This document shows positions 1-9,141 of a stretch of 64,000 nucleotides of DNA, in pieces. The notes beneath the pieces were generated by a model. The model was not told where the DNA came from. It saw only the letters and a list, made by a program, of their open reading frames with translations, and made no database searches. Both the position numbers and the translations under genes were made by a program. The DNA comes from Holophaga foetida DSM 6591. Its GTDB lineage: Bacteria > Acidobacteriota > Holophagae > Holophagales > Holophagaceae. Location: the NCBI RefSeq assembly GCF_000242615.2, contig NZ_KI912268.1, positions 1,708,551-1,772,550 of the forward strand, given 5' to 3'. Position 1 is the stretch's first letter. Each line of letters opens with the position of its first letter.

Positions 1-2
1 TG

Positions 3-1262
3 GATTTGGAGGTGGCGAACAAACTTTACGCAGATCATGAACTACTGAAAGTGCAAGTCCGCCACGAGTTCCATATGACCAACGACTCCAGATTATGGAA
101 GGATGGGAGTCGAAAGAGGTTGCAAGAGATCGGAGTGCTGGCCCCACTGGAAGACACCCGCGACGTGAGGGTGCGATTCCGACTTTGGCAGATGGGTTGG
201 GTTCCCCTCACAGAGGGAAAACATTACTGGCAATTCAATCCCTATTACCTAGGCAACGACACCGAGAATGGTTTCAGAAAATTCCTCGACGGTCAAAAAT
301 TTATCCCCCGTGAAACTCTACGGAAGGTTGCAGAGGACAATTGGGCCAAGGCCAAGGAAGCAGCCGAAAAGAGAGATGAGCCCTTTGAAAAGTCACGTCT
401 GGACTTCATGGCCTGGGTTAGACCGAGGTTGCTATTCAGGGATGTTCAAAACGCCACGAACCTGCGGACGTTCATTCTCACCCTGGCTCCAGCAAATCCA
501 CATGGAAATGCTAGTCCGGACCTTTCAACTCCCATCATTGATGACTACTACCTAGCAGGCGTTCTCGATAGCTTCTGCATTGATTGGATCATTCGGAGGA
601 AAATCACAGCACACCTCAATAAGTTCTATGTTGAGACGCTTCCAATTCCTTTCCTAGATGATCCCCTGCTGACCGAGGCCATTCAGGCTCGCGTAGCCCC
701 TAATTTTGGTGTTTGGGCCCCACCGATTTCAGATACACCCACCCGTCTTAAGATGCGGATTGAAATGGACGCCCTTGTGGCCCTTACCTTCAAGCTTCCA
801 GTTGAACTTTTTGAACACATATTGTTGGACCCCCTGGCTAAGCCGAAGGGCTTCGATCGCGTTGATGAGGATCTCCCTGAGCCCCACCGACAGCCCCTGC
901 TCACCCTTGGGGCCTACAAGCAGCTCATCGACAAGGGCCTGAATCGCTTCCTTCATGAGGGTGTGGAGGTACCCGAGGCCGCCCTGGGCCACCGCCGTCC
1001 CCTCATCGAAATCTGGTCTCCCGCGGACGGATGGGACACCGCCTGGGCCGAGGCCCGAGCCATGGCCGCCTCCGACCACGAGTGGGACCTATTCCTGGGC
1101 AAGGAGCACGCTGTCCAGGCCGAATACGGCAACATCGGAGGAGCAATAAACATGGCCGCCTCCCCCGAGCATGGCAAGGACCCCTACCGCGCTGACCCGC
1201 AGCCCGGCGCCCTCTTCGATCTCGATGAGTTCAGGCAGGACGGTCAGCGGAGGCTGTTATGA
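3..1262 (+). CDS. C-terminal part of an Eco57I/PglX-like DNA methylase (cut by window edge)
   Basis: The frame is open to the left edge, so this is probably the C-terminal 400-odd residues of a larger protein; the first possible start (TTG at 6) has no convincing ribosome site. The visible part matches the target-recognition half of Eco57I/BREX-PglX type adenine methylases: VPLTEGKHYWQFNPYY resembles the usual 'PLYEGK..hQFD' segment, RPRLLFRDVQNATNLRT resembles 'yRl.fRdia..tneRT', and YLAGVLDSFCIDWIIRRK resembles the 'LgvLNS...DylvRqk' segment followed by LPIPFLD. The catalytic NPPY motif would lie outside the window. It is followed after 74 bases by an ATPase gene and then a giant helicase gene on the same strand, so it probably supplies the methylation part of a defence operon. 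Family call is fairly sure; system membership is inferred. Confidence 0.75.
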   Translation, partial: DLEVANKLYADHELLKVQVRHEFHMTNDSRLWKDGSRKRLQEIGVLAPLEDTRDVRVRFRLWQMGWVPLTEGKHYWQFNPYYLGNDTENGFRKFLDGQKFIPRETLRKVAEDNWAKAKEAAEKRDEPFEKSRLDFMAWVRPRLLFRDVQNATNLRTFILTLAPANPHGNASPDLSTPIIDDYYLAGVLDSFCIDWIIRRKITAHLNKFYVETLPIPFLDDPLLTEAIQARVAPNFGVWAPPISDTPTRLKMRIEMDALVALTFKLPVELFEHILLDPLAKPKGFDRVDEDLPEPHRQPLLTLGAYKQLIDKGLNRFLHEGVEVPEAALGHRRPLIEIWSPADGWDTAWAEARAMAASDHEWDLFLGKEHAVQAEYGNIGGAINMAASPEHGKDPYRADPQPGALFDLDEFRQDGQRRLL

Positions 1263-1336
1263 ACTCGCACCCTCTCCTATAGCGGGGAAGGCGGAAGATT
1301 CACCCCGACACACCAGATCGGTTACCAGGAGTGGGG

Positions 1337-3577
1337 ATGCTCAAGCAGATCAAAAAGATTCAGGACCTAGGCATCTTCGCTGACTACACGCGCCCTACGT
1401 CGATGGCCGACTTCGGCCTGAAGAACGTCATCTATGGCTGGAACTACTCCGGGAAGACGACATTATCACGCCTATTTGGTGCTCTTGAGCATCGCAAGCT
1501 TGGGGATTACAACGCTGCCAAGTTCACGATCACCGATGCAACCGGTGTCATCACCGAGCAGGACTACCACACGAGCCAGAAGATCGTGCGCGTCTTCAAC
1601 TCCGACTTCATCAGCAACAACCTGAACTTCGCTGGCAGCGCCTTCAACCCCATCTTACTTCTCGGCGAAGAGTCCAAGGACGCCGAACAAAACATTGAAC
1701 AGCTCCAGAAAAAATTGGTTCGATGTGAGGCAGGGGCTAACAAGAGTCAACGGGGGATGACTTCGATCTCAACAGCTTTGGCGGCAGAAAAAACGCGAGC
1801 CTCTGCTGCCATCAAGGCGAGGCTTGGCCTGATCCCCGCCTTCGGGGCAACCCAACTAACCACATACATGACCACTGCTGTCTCAGGCACGGACTACAAG
1901 CTGTCAGATGAAACGTTGGCGAACGATCTGGTTCTCGCGAAAAAGGCTGAAAGCGACAAGCCTTCGGCTGTCACCAAGGCCACCGCCAACCTGCTTCTGG
2001 CGGGGCTCCACCAGGAGGCCAGCGCCCTTCTGCGGAAGGTGCCCGAGTTCTCTAACACCATCCAGCATTTGCTTGATCAGGCCGAGGTTTCAGAATGGGT
2101 CGAGACCGGCTTGAGCCTGCACGACCACAAGGACAAGTGCGAGTTCTGTGGGAATCCTTTGACTCAAGCGCGTTTGGCCGAGCTACACGGGCACTTCTCC
2201 AAAGACCTGATGGGGCACAAGGCCAGCCTGAACGCCCTTCTCCAGCGTGTTGATGCAGCCAAAGTGGCAGAAGGACTGAAACAAGAGAGTGATTTCAATC
2301 CTCCCTTCCGGAACAGGCTGAAGGACATCAACTGCGCGCTCACCCCAGCCGTGACTGGCTATAACGCTGAACTGGGACAGCTCATTGCTGCTCTCCAGGA
2401 AAAAGTGAAAACCCCATTTGTCATCAAGGATCTTGCCCCCCTTGATGATCAGATCCAGACCCGCCTTCAGGATTCGATCACGGCTCTGAACGCGTTGATC
2501 GATGAGAACAACGCGATAGGCGACAACTTCGCCCAGGAGAAGAACAACGCCATCGAACGCCTCAAGAGGCACTTCACCCAGGAGTTCGTTGAACGGGAGA
2601 AGCCCGAAGTCGGAGAGGCGAGGTCTCTGGTCCTATCCCGGAGACGGGACCAGTTCATCGAGTTCAAAAATATCCTTGAAGTGGCCATCAAACAGCAGAA
2701 GGCCATCATCAGTCTGGCCCAGAAGGGCCGCGAGGAGATCAACAGACGCATCGAGAACCTCCTGGGCAGCGACAATATCCAGATCGCTGTCGTCAAGGAG
2801 GGAGACGCAGAGCGGTTCCAGCTCATGCGCGGCCCAGCCGTGGCCAAGAACCTGAGCGAAGGCGAAAAGACGGCAATAGCCTTCGCCTTCTTCCTAACCA
2901 AACTCCAAGAGATTAAAGCGTTAGGTGAAGCCATCATCTTCATCGACGACCCCATCTCAAGCCTGGACAGCAACCACATCTTCCAGGTCGCGGCGATCAT
3001 CAAAGCCACGTTTTTCTTCCAGGATGCTTCCAAGGAAAACAAGTGGTGCTTGAGGTGCAAACAGATTTTTCTCTCCACCCACAACTTCGATTTCTTCACC
3101 CTGCTCCGTGAACTTCCAATCAATGAAAAGGAGAGTAGCTACTACATGGTGAAGCGGGTAACGCCAACGACCTCCACGTTCATTGGCCTACCAGAGTCGA
3201 TTAGGCGTTATTCATCCGAGTATCACTACCTCTTTAACGTGCTCTATGAGTTCAATGACGCCGACGACAAAACGGACCTGGGAGTGTTGCTCTCGGTGCC
3301 CAACGCGATCCGGCGCTTCCTTGAGCTTTACACCTACGCGAGGTGCCCAGATCACATCAACAGCACTGTTGACCGTCGCGCTGATCGCATTTTCGGGGTA
3401 GAAGAGTCAAAGCGCATATTGAAGGTTTTACATACCTTTAGCCACTCAAATAACATCGAGCGGATTGCCACGAACAACGACCTGATCTGCGATATCGAAG
3501 GTGCCGTCAAGGAGCTGATGACGCTGCTGGAGAAGGATGAGATGCACTTCGCGGCCCTGAAGGCATCCGTTACCTGA
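1337..3577 (+). CDS. PrrC/RloC-like AAA_13 ATPase, possible anticodon nuclease
   Basis: A 746-aa ABC-type ATPase. I chose ATG 1337 because AGGAG lies five bases before it. Walker A is GWNYSGKT (residues 34-41), the ABC signature is LSEGEK (from 506) and Walker B ends in D537-D538. Between them is a coiled-coil region with a CxxC zinc hook (C268, C271), the layout known for RloC. The C-terminal part has R659-xxx-E663 followed by H699 or H703, which resembles the Arg-Glu-His triad of the PrrC anticodon nuclease (Arg-x3-Glu then His about 32 residues on). The ATPase and hook are seen directly; nuclease activity is inferred from the triad. In the family these proteins sense DNA damage or phage attack and cut tRNA. 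Position between a methylase and a helicase gene fits a defence operon. Confidence 0.8.
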   Translation: MLKQIKKIQDLGIFADYTRPTSMADFGLKNVIYGWNYSGKTTLSRLFGALEHRKLGDYNAAKFTITDATGVITEQDYHTSQKIVRVFNSDFISNNLNFAGSAFNPILLLGEESKDAEQNIEQLQKKLVRCEAGANKSQRGMTSISTALAAEKTRASAAIKARLGLIPAFGATQLTTYMTTAVSGTDYKLSDETLANDLVLAKKAESDKPSAVTKATANLLLAGLHQEASALLRKVPEFSNTIQHLLDQAEVSEWVETGLSLHDHKDKCEFCGNPLTQARLAELHGHFSKDLMGHKASLNALLQRVDAAKVAEGLKQESDFNPPFRNRLKDINCALTPAVTGYNAELGQLIAALQEKVKTPFVIKDLAPLDDQIQTRLQDSITALNALIDENNAIGDNFAQEKNNAIERLKRHFTQEFVEREKPEVGEARSLVLSRRRDQFIEFKNILEVAIKQQKAIISLAQKGREEINRRIENLLGSDNIQIAVVKEGDAERFQLMRGPAVAKNLSEGEKTAIAFAFFLTKLQEIKALGEAIIFIDDPISSLDSNHIFQVAAIIKATFFFQDASKENKWCLRCKQIFLSTHNFDFFTLLRELPINEKESSYYMVKRVTPTTSTFIGLPESIRRYSSEYHYLFNVLYEFNDADDKTDLGVLLSVPNAIRRFLELYTYARCPDHINSTVDRRADRIFGVEESKRILKVLHTFSHSNNIERIATNNDLICDIEGAVKELMTLLEKDEMHFAALKASVT

Positions 3578-3641
3578 TCAAAGAACCGAACAGACCGATC
3601 CACTCCAAACGTGTCAACTGCTGCTCACTATCGAGTTACTC

Positions 3642-6600
3642 ATGTCACTGAACCCCATCGTCTTCACCAAGCAGATCCTGGATACCTTCCTCCGCTACCA
3701 ACGGACGGCGTTCCCGTTTTCGGACCCCAGGTTGGCGGCCCAGGCCAAGGAGATGCTGGGGGAGAGCCTGACCAGTCACCTTGCCAAGGGCCCCTTCGTC
3801 AGCCTCAGCCGCCCCTTCAGGCTCGGAGCTACCGTAGCCTCCTTAGTGGCCGAGAGGGCCCTCCACGGCGGGATGAAGGGGGTCATGCCCTACCCCACCC
3901 TCTTCCTGCACCAGGAAGAGGCCCTGCGGGCGGTGAAGGGCGGGAAGCATCTGATCGTGTCCACCGGTACGGGGTCAGGGAAGACTGAGGCATTTTTGTC
4001 CCCCATCCTTGATACGGCACTGACAGCAAGGGACGAAAAAGCCCCTCAGGGCGTCATGGCTGTGCTTGTCTACCCCATGAACGCCCTGGCCATCGACCAG
4101 ATGGACCGCTTGAGGCGCATGCTTCGCGGCTCAGGGATCAGCTATGGGATGTGGGTGGGTTCCACCCCAGATAGGGACGCAGGGGCGGATGTTGAGCGGG
4201 CATCGGAGACTCTGTCAGGGGAGACGCTGTCGAAGTGGTTAGAGGACCCCAAGGCCAAGACCCGTCGGGTCCCCCAGGAGGAGCGCATCTCCGAGGAGGA
4301 CATCCGCACCCGCCCCCCTCGTCTCCTGCTCACGAACCCCCAGCAGTTGGAGATGCTGCTCACCCGGGCCAAGGACCAGGGCCTATTCTCCAGTGGCATG
4401 CTGCGCTACTTGGTCTTCGATGAGGCCCACACCTACGAGGGCACCACCGGGGCTGAGGTCGCTGTGCTCATCCGACGCCTCAAGGCCTTCGCCCGGGGCG
4501 AGATCACCTGCATCGGCACATCGGCGACGTTGGCGGATCCCGAGCGCGGCACCGAGGCCGCCGCCCGCTTTGCACACCGATTTTTCGGGGTGCCCCAGGA
4601 CAAGGTAGCGGTCGTTGAGGAACGCTACGCAGAGATCGAGTGGCCCACACCAGGAGCCCTCCAGGCACTACCTATAGGTGATCCCATGGCCACCCTGGAG
4701 AGATTGCTCGCCACGGTCACGGGGGAGGACTGGGAGGACCTACCCAAGCTGAACACCGAGGTGAAGCGTTGGTTGGGGCAGAACATCCCGACCAAAGCCT
4801 CCGCCGAGGAGGGCCTCCATCACCTACTGGCGGCGAACCCCATGGTCCAGGCCATCGCGAGGACCTTTGCAAAGCCCTTGGGGTTGGTCGAGGGTGCCGA
4901 GCAGGTCGCGAAGGTGACTGGGCGTGCCGTCGACCCAATCTGGAATCAGGTGGAGGTCCTGGCCTACCTTGCGATGGGCGTCCGGGCGCAGAAGGAGGGG
5001 GACCCCATCCTCCGCCCCAAGCTCCACACGTTCATCTCTGGCCTAGACCAGGCCCACGCCCGCTTCGAGGACGACAACCAACTCAAGCTGTACCTCACCA
5101 ACAAGGTGGACTTGATCCAGCAGCACCCGGACTGGCAGCCCTCGGGCATCTTCCCCGTGTCGGTGTGCACTACATGCGGCCAGCACTTGATGGCTACCGA
5201 AGTTCACGGCTTTGCAACCGAGGACGGTAAGGTTATCGGCGGACAGCAGGAGGGTCACAACGCCGTCTGGGCAAGTGGGGGACAAATCCCTGAGGGACCT
5301 GCGACCTCCACCTGTTACTTCACCGACCAGCTTGCCTGGCAGCCCGACGACGATGGGGACGACGACACTCTACCGTTGACTACCAGGCCAGAGCTGAAGG
5401 GCACTGTTACGGGCTACCTGTGCCGCAGGTGTGGAAGCATGCACGGACGACAAGCAGACAAATGCCTGGCGCCGAAGTGTGGGGTTGAGCTGCCCCTATT
5501 GGCAGTCGAGATCCCTCAGGAGGAGAACACCAAGTGTCCAGCCTGCAGGTCAGGTAGCCGAGGCTATAAGGGGGCCGTGCGCCCCTTCCGCGCCGTCCGG
5601 GCCTCCCAGGTGGCAGACGTTCACACCCTGGGGCAGGCCATGCTCACCTACGCCTCCAAGGACCACCGGAAGCTGCTGGTGTTCGCTGACAGCCGCCAGG
5701 ACGCGGCCTTTCAGGCAGGGTGGAGCGAGGACCACGGTAGGCGTCACCGGCTTCGCCAGTTGATGTTCCAGGAGATCCAGAAGGACGACGGCCTATCCTT
5801 CGGAGCCATCCACAGCCGCCTCGTGGATCGATTGCTGGCAGACAGCTTCTTGCTTAGGGTCATCGCTCCGGAGGTCATGTCCTACTTGGTAGGGACGACA
5901 GACAAGGACCGACTCCGGAAGGAACTGGCGAAGTATCTCCGGCACCGCCTCATGGCCGAGGCAGCCACGTCCTACACGAGCAAATACGGCTTGGAAGCCT
6001 ACGGCCTTGTTCAGATCGACTACCCGGAGCTGGACGCCCACCCGGCCAAACTCCGGGAGCTGGCGGGGATCCTGACGTGGGACCCGGCGGACGTGCGACG
6101 GTTCCTTGCCCTGCTGCTGGACAGTTGGCGGCGAAACCAGATCCTGGCCGACAGCCCGGAGGGCGGGGGCGACACGTTCACCCGCATCTGGAATCAGGGC
6201 GCACGTGAGGTCACCAAGGGCTACATCCAGGAGTTCAAGCGACCGAAGGTCATCGTGCTCAAGAAAAAGAAGGAGGGCGACGACGAGCGCAGGCAGGTAG
6301 CGCTTGTTTCGAAAACCGGTCGGACCTTCGCCCTGGGGCTCCTCGCGAAGTTGACACCAGGGCGCTCGCCTACGGATCGGATCACGTTCATGGAAGAGGC
6401 ATGGGCCTTCCTGAGCCAGTCGTCCCTGATGGAACACATCACCTTGAAGGGCAGCGGCCTGAAGGCCACGGCCCTACCAGGGGGTAAGGGGTTCTCCCTT
6501 CTAGCGGACAGCTTGAGCTTCAAGATCGCCACGGAGACCTGGCGGTGCCAGCGGTGCCGGAAGCCCACCATCCACTCGTCGCCCGGGAACAAATGCCCCC

Positions 6601-8993
6601 GGCACAATTGCGACGGGGTCCTCAAGTCCGAGCCCTTGGACGAGGACAATTTCGACGTGGCCCTTCTGCTCCAACCCGACTTCGAGCCCCTGGTCCCCTC
6701 TGAACACTCCGCCCAGGTTCCCGCCGACGTTCGGGCCCGCATCGAGCGCGAGTTCAAGCGGGAGGATGGGGATCTCAATTGTTTGGTGGCCACCCCCACC
6801 CTGGAGATGGGTGTCGACATCGGAGCCCTCGACATGGTGCTCATGAGGAACATGCCCCCGGGCTCCAGCAACTACTGGCAGCGAGCGGGACGGGCCGGTC
6901 GACGAGAACGGATGGCCTCGATCGTCACCTACTGCAAGCGCTGGCACCACGACCAATATTTCTTCAACAACCCCCTGGACCTCCTCCGGGGCGAGATCGA
7001 GGCCCCCAGGTTTAACCTCCGGAACCCTGTGCTCGTCGCCAAGCACGTCCATGCCGTGGTCGTCGGCACCCTCCTACGTCTGGAGGGCCCCGAGTCCGAG
7101 GCCATCAAGGCCATCTTCCCGTCGTTCGTAGGGGGCTACATGTTCCACTACGACGCCGACGAGGAAAGGACCCGCCTTCGAGCCCAGGCCCCCGAGGTGG
7201 GTGAGCCCTTGGCGGAGTTGGTGATCAATCATCGGGATAAGCTCGTGGTCGCCGTGCGGGCCGCCTTCGACCAGTCGTGGCCGGTGGAGGATCAGGAGAC
7301 GGTTCGTCATGACATCCTGGATGGCCTCCTTGATACCCTGGGCCCCGACCTTCAGGACGTAGTGGAACGCCTCTATCACCGCGCAAAGTGGGCGAGCGAT
7401 CGTCGAGCCGAGTGGGCCAAATTGGAAGGGGAAGGCAAGGAGCTGGAGGAGGCTGAACGTCGACTGAAGCAGCGGTTCGACGCCATGATCCGTGCCTACC
7501 GTGGCAAGACCCAAGATACCTATACCCTTTCCGTGCTGGCCCTTGAGGGCTTCCTGCCGGGTTACGGGATGACCCAGGGTGGATGTCGCTTCGAGTTCCA
7601 CGGCGCCGACTCCAAGTCGGCTAGCCGGGACCTGTCCCTTGGGCGTGGACTGGCCCAGGGGGTCCGGGAGTTCGTGCCGGGCAACCTGATCTACGCCATG
7701 GGGGAACGATTCAAGGTTGTCAGCTTCAGGATGAGCCCCAAACCCGAGGACAGGACCGCCGAGCGTTTCGAGATTGGCGTTGACCCGGAGGCCCCTTTCC
7801 TCCGCCTGCCCGGTCAAGCCGGGAAGCTTGGCGTGGCCGCCGCGACCCCACCCGCCTCCGTGGACGCCATCCCGATGTCAGACGGCAGCCTGGACCACGC
7901 AAGCAGGATCACCGACGACGAGTCTATGCGGTTCGCCTTGTCAGTGGACCTACGTGCCAGTCAGTTGGAGAACGTCCACAACGGCGGCGCCACCTACACG
8001 GCCCCGACCGGACTTCAGCTCCAGCTGCTGCGACAGCAGAAGCTCAGACTAGTCAACCTCGGACCAGCCAACCTCTCCCGGCAGGGTGAATGGGGCTACC
8101 CGATCTGTACCGTGTGCGGAGCAGCTCGGAGTTCGATGTCTTCGGACGCCGAGAAGGCCATGTTCGTCGAGACCCACGTAAAGTCATGCGGGCAGGCACC
8201 GGTCCCTCGGGCCTTGTACGCCGACGTTCGGGTGGATGGTCTGCGTCTCCGAGGTCTAGCCTCCATGGCGGACGCAGCCAACCTCTGCGAAGCCCTCCTG
8301 CTAGGTGCCCGTGACCTCCTGGACATGGGAGAGCGGGATCTGACCTGGGTGGGCATCGCCCAGGACGACGGCTCCTGGGAAGCACTCCTCTACGACCCCA
8401 TGCCCGGTGGCTCGGGGGTCCTCGACGAAATCCTAGACCGGTGGGAGCAGGTGCTAGATGGGGCCACGGAACGTCTCATGGGATGTCCGGAAGCTTGTGC
8501 GACGGCTTGCTACGAATGTCTGAAGAACCACTCGAATGCCTTCCACCAACCCTACCTGGACCGGGTCAAGGCCACCGATCTCCTGGCCATCTGGCGTGGT
8601 CTCACCATGCAGAACACCATTGAGCCCGCGACCGGGGACATGCCCACCAAGGGCCAACCTCACCATTCAAAGGAGCAGGTGTTCCTCCTGGCCCTGCAAG
8701 AGGCCGGGCTCGTCGGCGACGATGGCCCCGAGCTGAATGCGAAGCTGGACCTCGGGGACGGCATCGTGACCAGCCCGGATGCGCTCTACAGGGACAAGAA
8801 GGTTGCGGTCTACCTCGACGGGATGTCGTCTGCCTTGCACGGGAACCCGAAGACGCAGCAGACCGACGCGATGATCAACCGCATCCTCAAGATGGAGGGT
8901 TACCACGTGCACCGGATCCCCTGGAGCGCCCTCAGCGACCCGATGGGGAAGAAACAGCACATGGAGGCCATAGGTCATAGTCTTCAGGGTTAA
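3642..8993 (+). CDS. Giant DEAH-type helicase with DUF1998 region and Vsr/PD-(D/E)XK-like tail
   Basis: A 1783-aa protein. Helicase motifs are clear: GTGSGKT (109-115), DEAH (260-263), SAT, and QRAGRAGR from about 1080. Several cysteine clusters suggest bound zinc: CTTC, CRRC, CPAC and CQRC pairs in the middle, and a CPEACATACYEC group near 1610 within the DUF1998-type region. The last 100 residues contain SPDALYRDKKVAVYLDG followed by GY.V.R..W, the pattern of Vsr/DUF559 nuclease-like folds. Length and layout resemble the large DUF1998 helicases of Druantia (DruE), DISARM and Hma. It lies 64 bases after the ATPase gene and is probably co-transcribed. The helicase call is firm; the nuclease tail is inferred from pattern only, and I did not verify that every catalytic residue is present. 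Confidence 0.85.
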   Translation: MSLNPIVFTKQILDTFLRYQRTAFPFSDPRLAAQAKEMLGESLTSHLAKGPFVSLSRPFRLGATVASLVAERALHGGMKGVMPYPTLFLHQEEALRAVKGGKHLIVSTGTGSGKTEAFLSPILDTALTARDEKAPQGVMAVLVYPMNALAIDQMDRLRRMLRGSGISYGMWVGSTPDRDAGADVERASETLSGETLSKWLEDPKAKTRRVPQEERISEEDIRTRPPRLLLTNPQQLEMLLTRAKDQGLFSSGMLRYLVFDEAHTYEGTTGAEVAVLIRRLKAFARGEITCIGTSATLADPERGTEAAARFAHRFFGVPQDKVAVVEERYAEIEWPTPGALQALPIGDPMATLERLLATVTGEDWEDLPKLNTEVKRWLGQNIPTKASAEEGLHHLLAANPMVQAIARTFAKPLGLVEGAEQVAKVTGRAVDPIWNQVEVLAYLAMGVRAQKEGDPILRPKLHTFISGLDQAHARFEDDNQLKLYLTNKVDLIQQHPDWQPSGIFPVSVCTTCGQHLMATEVHGFATEDGKVIGGQQEGHNAVWASGGQIPEGPATSTCYFTDQLAWQPDDDGDDDTLPLTTRPELKGTVTGYLCRRCGSMHGRQADKCLAPKCGVELPLLAVEIPQEENTKCPACRSGSRGYKGAVRPFRAVRASQVADVHTLGQAMLTYASKDHRKLLVFADSRQDAAFQAGWSEDHGRRHRLRQLMFQEIQKDDGLSFGAIHSRLVDRLLADSFLLRVIAPEVMSYLVGTTDKDRLRKELAKYLRHRLMAEAATSYTSKYGLEAYGLVQIDYPELDAHPAKLRELAGILTWDPADVRRFLALLLDSWRRNQILADSPEGGGDTFTRIWNQGAREVTKGYIQEFKRPKVIVLKKKKEGDDERRQVALVSKTGRTFALGLLAKLTPGRSPTDRITFMEEAWAFLSQSSLMEHITLKGSGLKATALPGGKGFSLLADSLSFKIATETWRCQRCRKPTIHSSPGNKCPRHNCDGVLKSEPLDEDNFDVALLLQPDFEPLVPSEHSAQVPADVRARIEREFKREDGDLNCLVATPTLEMGVDIGALDMVLMRNMPPGSSNYWQRAGRAGRRERMASIVTYCKRWHHDQYFFNNPLDLLRGEIEAPRFNLRNPVLVAKHVHAVVVGTLLRLEGPESEAIKAIFPSFVGGYMFHYDADEERTRLRAQAPEVGEPLAELVINHRDKLVVAVRAAFDQSWPVEDQETVRHDILDGLLDTLGPDLQDVVERLYHRAKWASDRRAEWAKLEGEGKELEEAERRLKQRFDAMIRAYRGKTQDTYTLSVLALEGFLPGYGMTQGGCRFEFHGADSKSASRDLSLGRGLAQGVREFVPGNLIYAMGERFKVVSFRMSPKPEDRTAERFEIGVDPEAPFLRLPGQAGKLGVAAATPPASVDAIPMSDGSLDHASRITDDESMRFALSVDLRASQLENVHNGGATYTAPTGLQLQLLRQQKLRLVNLGPANLSRQGEWGYPICTVCGAARSSMSSDAEKAMFVETHVKSCGQAPVPRALYADVRVDGLRLRGLASMADAANLCEALLLGARDLLDMGERDLTWVGIAQDDGSWEALLYDPMPGGSGVLDEILDRWEQVLDGATERLMGCPEACATACYECLKNHSNAFHQPYLDRVKATDLLAIWRGLTMQNTIEPATGDMPTKGQPHHSKEQVFLLALQEAGLVGDDGPELNAKLDLGDGIVTSPDALYRDKKVAVYLDGMSSALHGNPKTQQTDAMINRILKMEGYHVHRIPWSALSDPMGKKQHMEAIGHSLQG

Positions 8994-9071
8994 GTCGTCA
9001 ATGCCCATCAGAATCGACACCACCGTGGCGCAATTGGGTGCTCCTTGCCACGGAGAGGCGAGCAACCTTGG

Positions 9072-9116
9072 CTTCCTTCCATACCGTTGTCCTAGGGACC
9101 CAGAAGAGAAGGAAGG
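9072..9116. repeat. CCTAGG-centred palindrome, copy a
   Basis: Imperfect dyad with left arm starting CTTCCTTCCAT, centre CCTAGG and right arm ending GAAGGAAGG. Related copies lie at 10548-10587 and 15634-15674. It sits between the helicase gene and the next gene. Confidence 0.6.
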
Positions 9117-9141
9117 ATGACCTTGTGCAATGGAGATCTGG

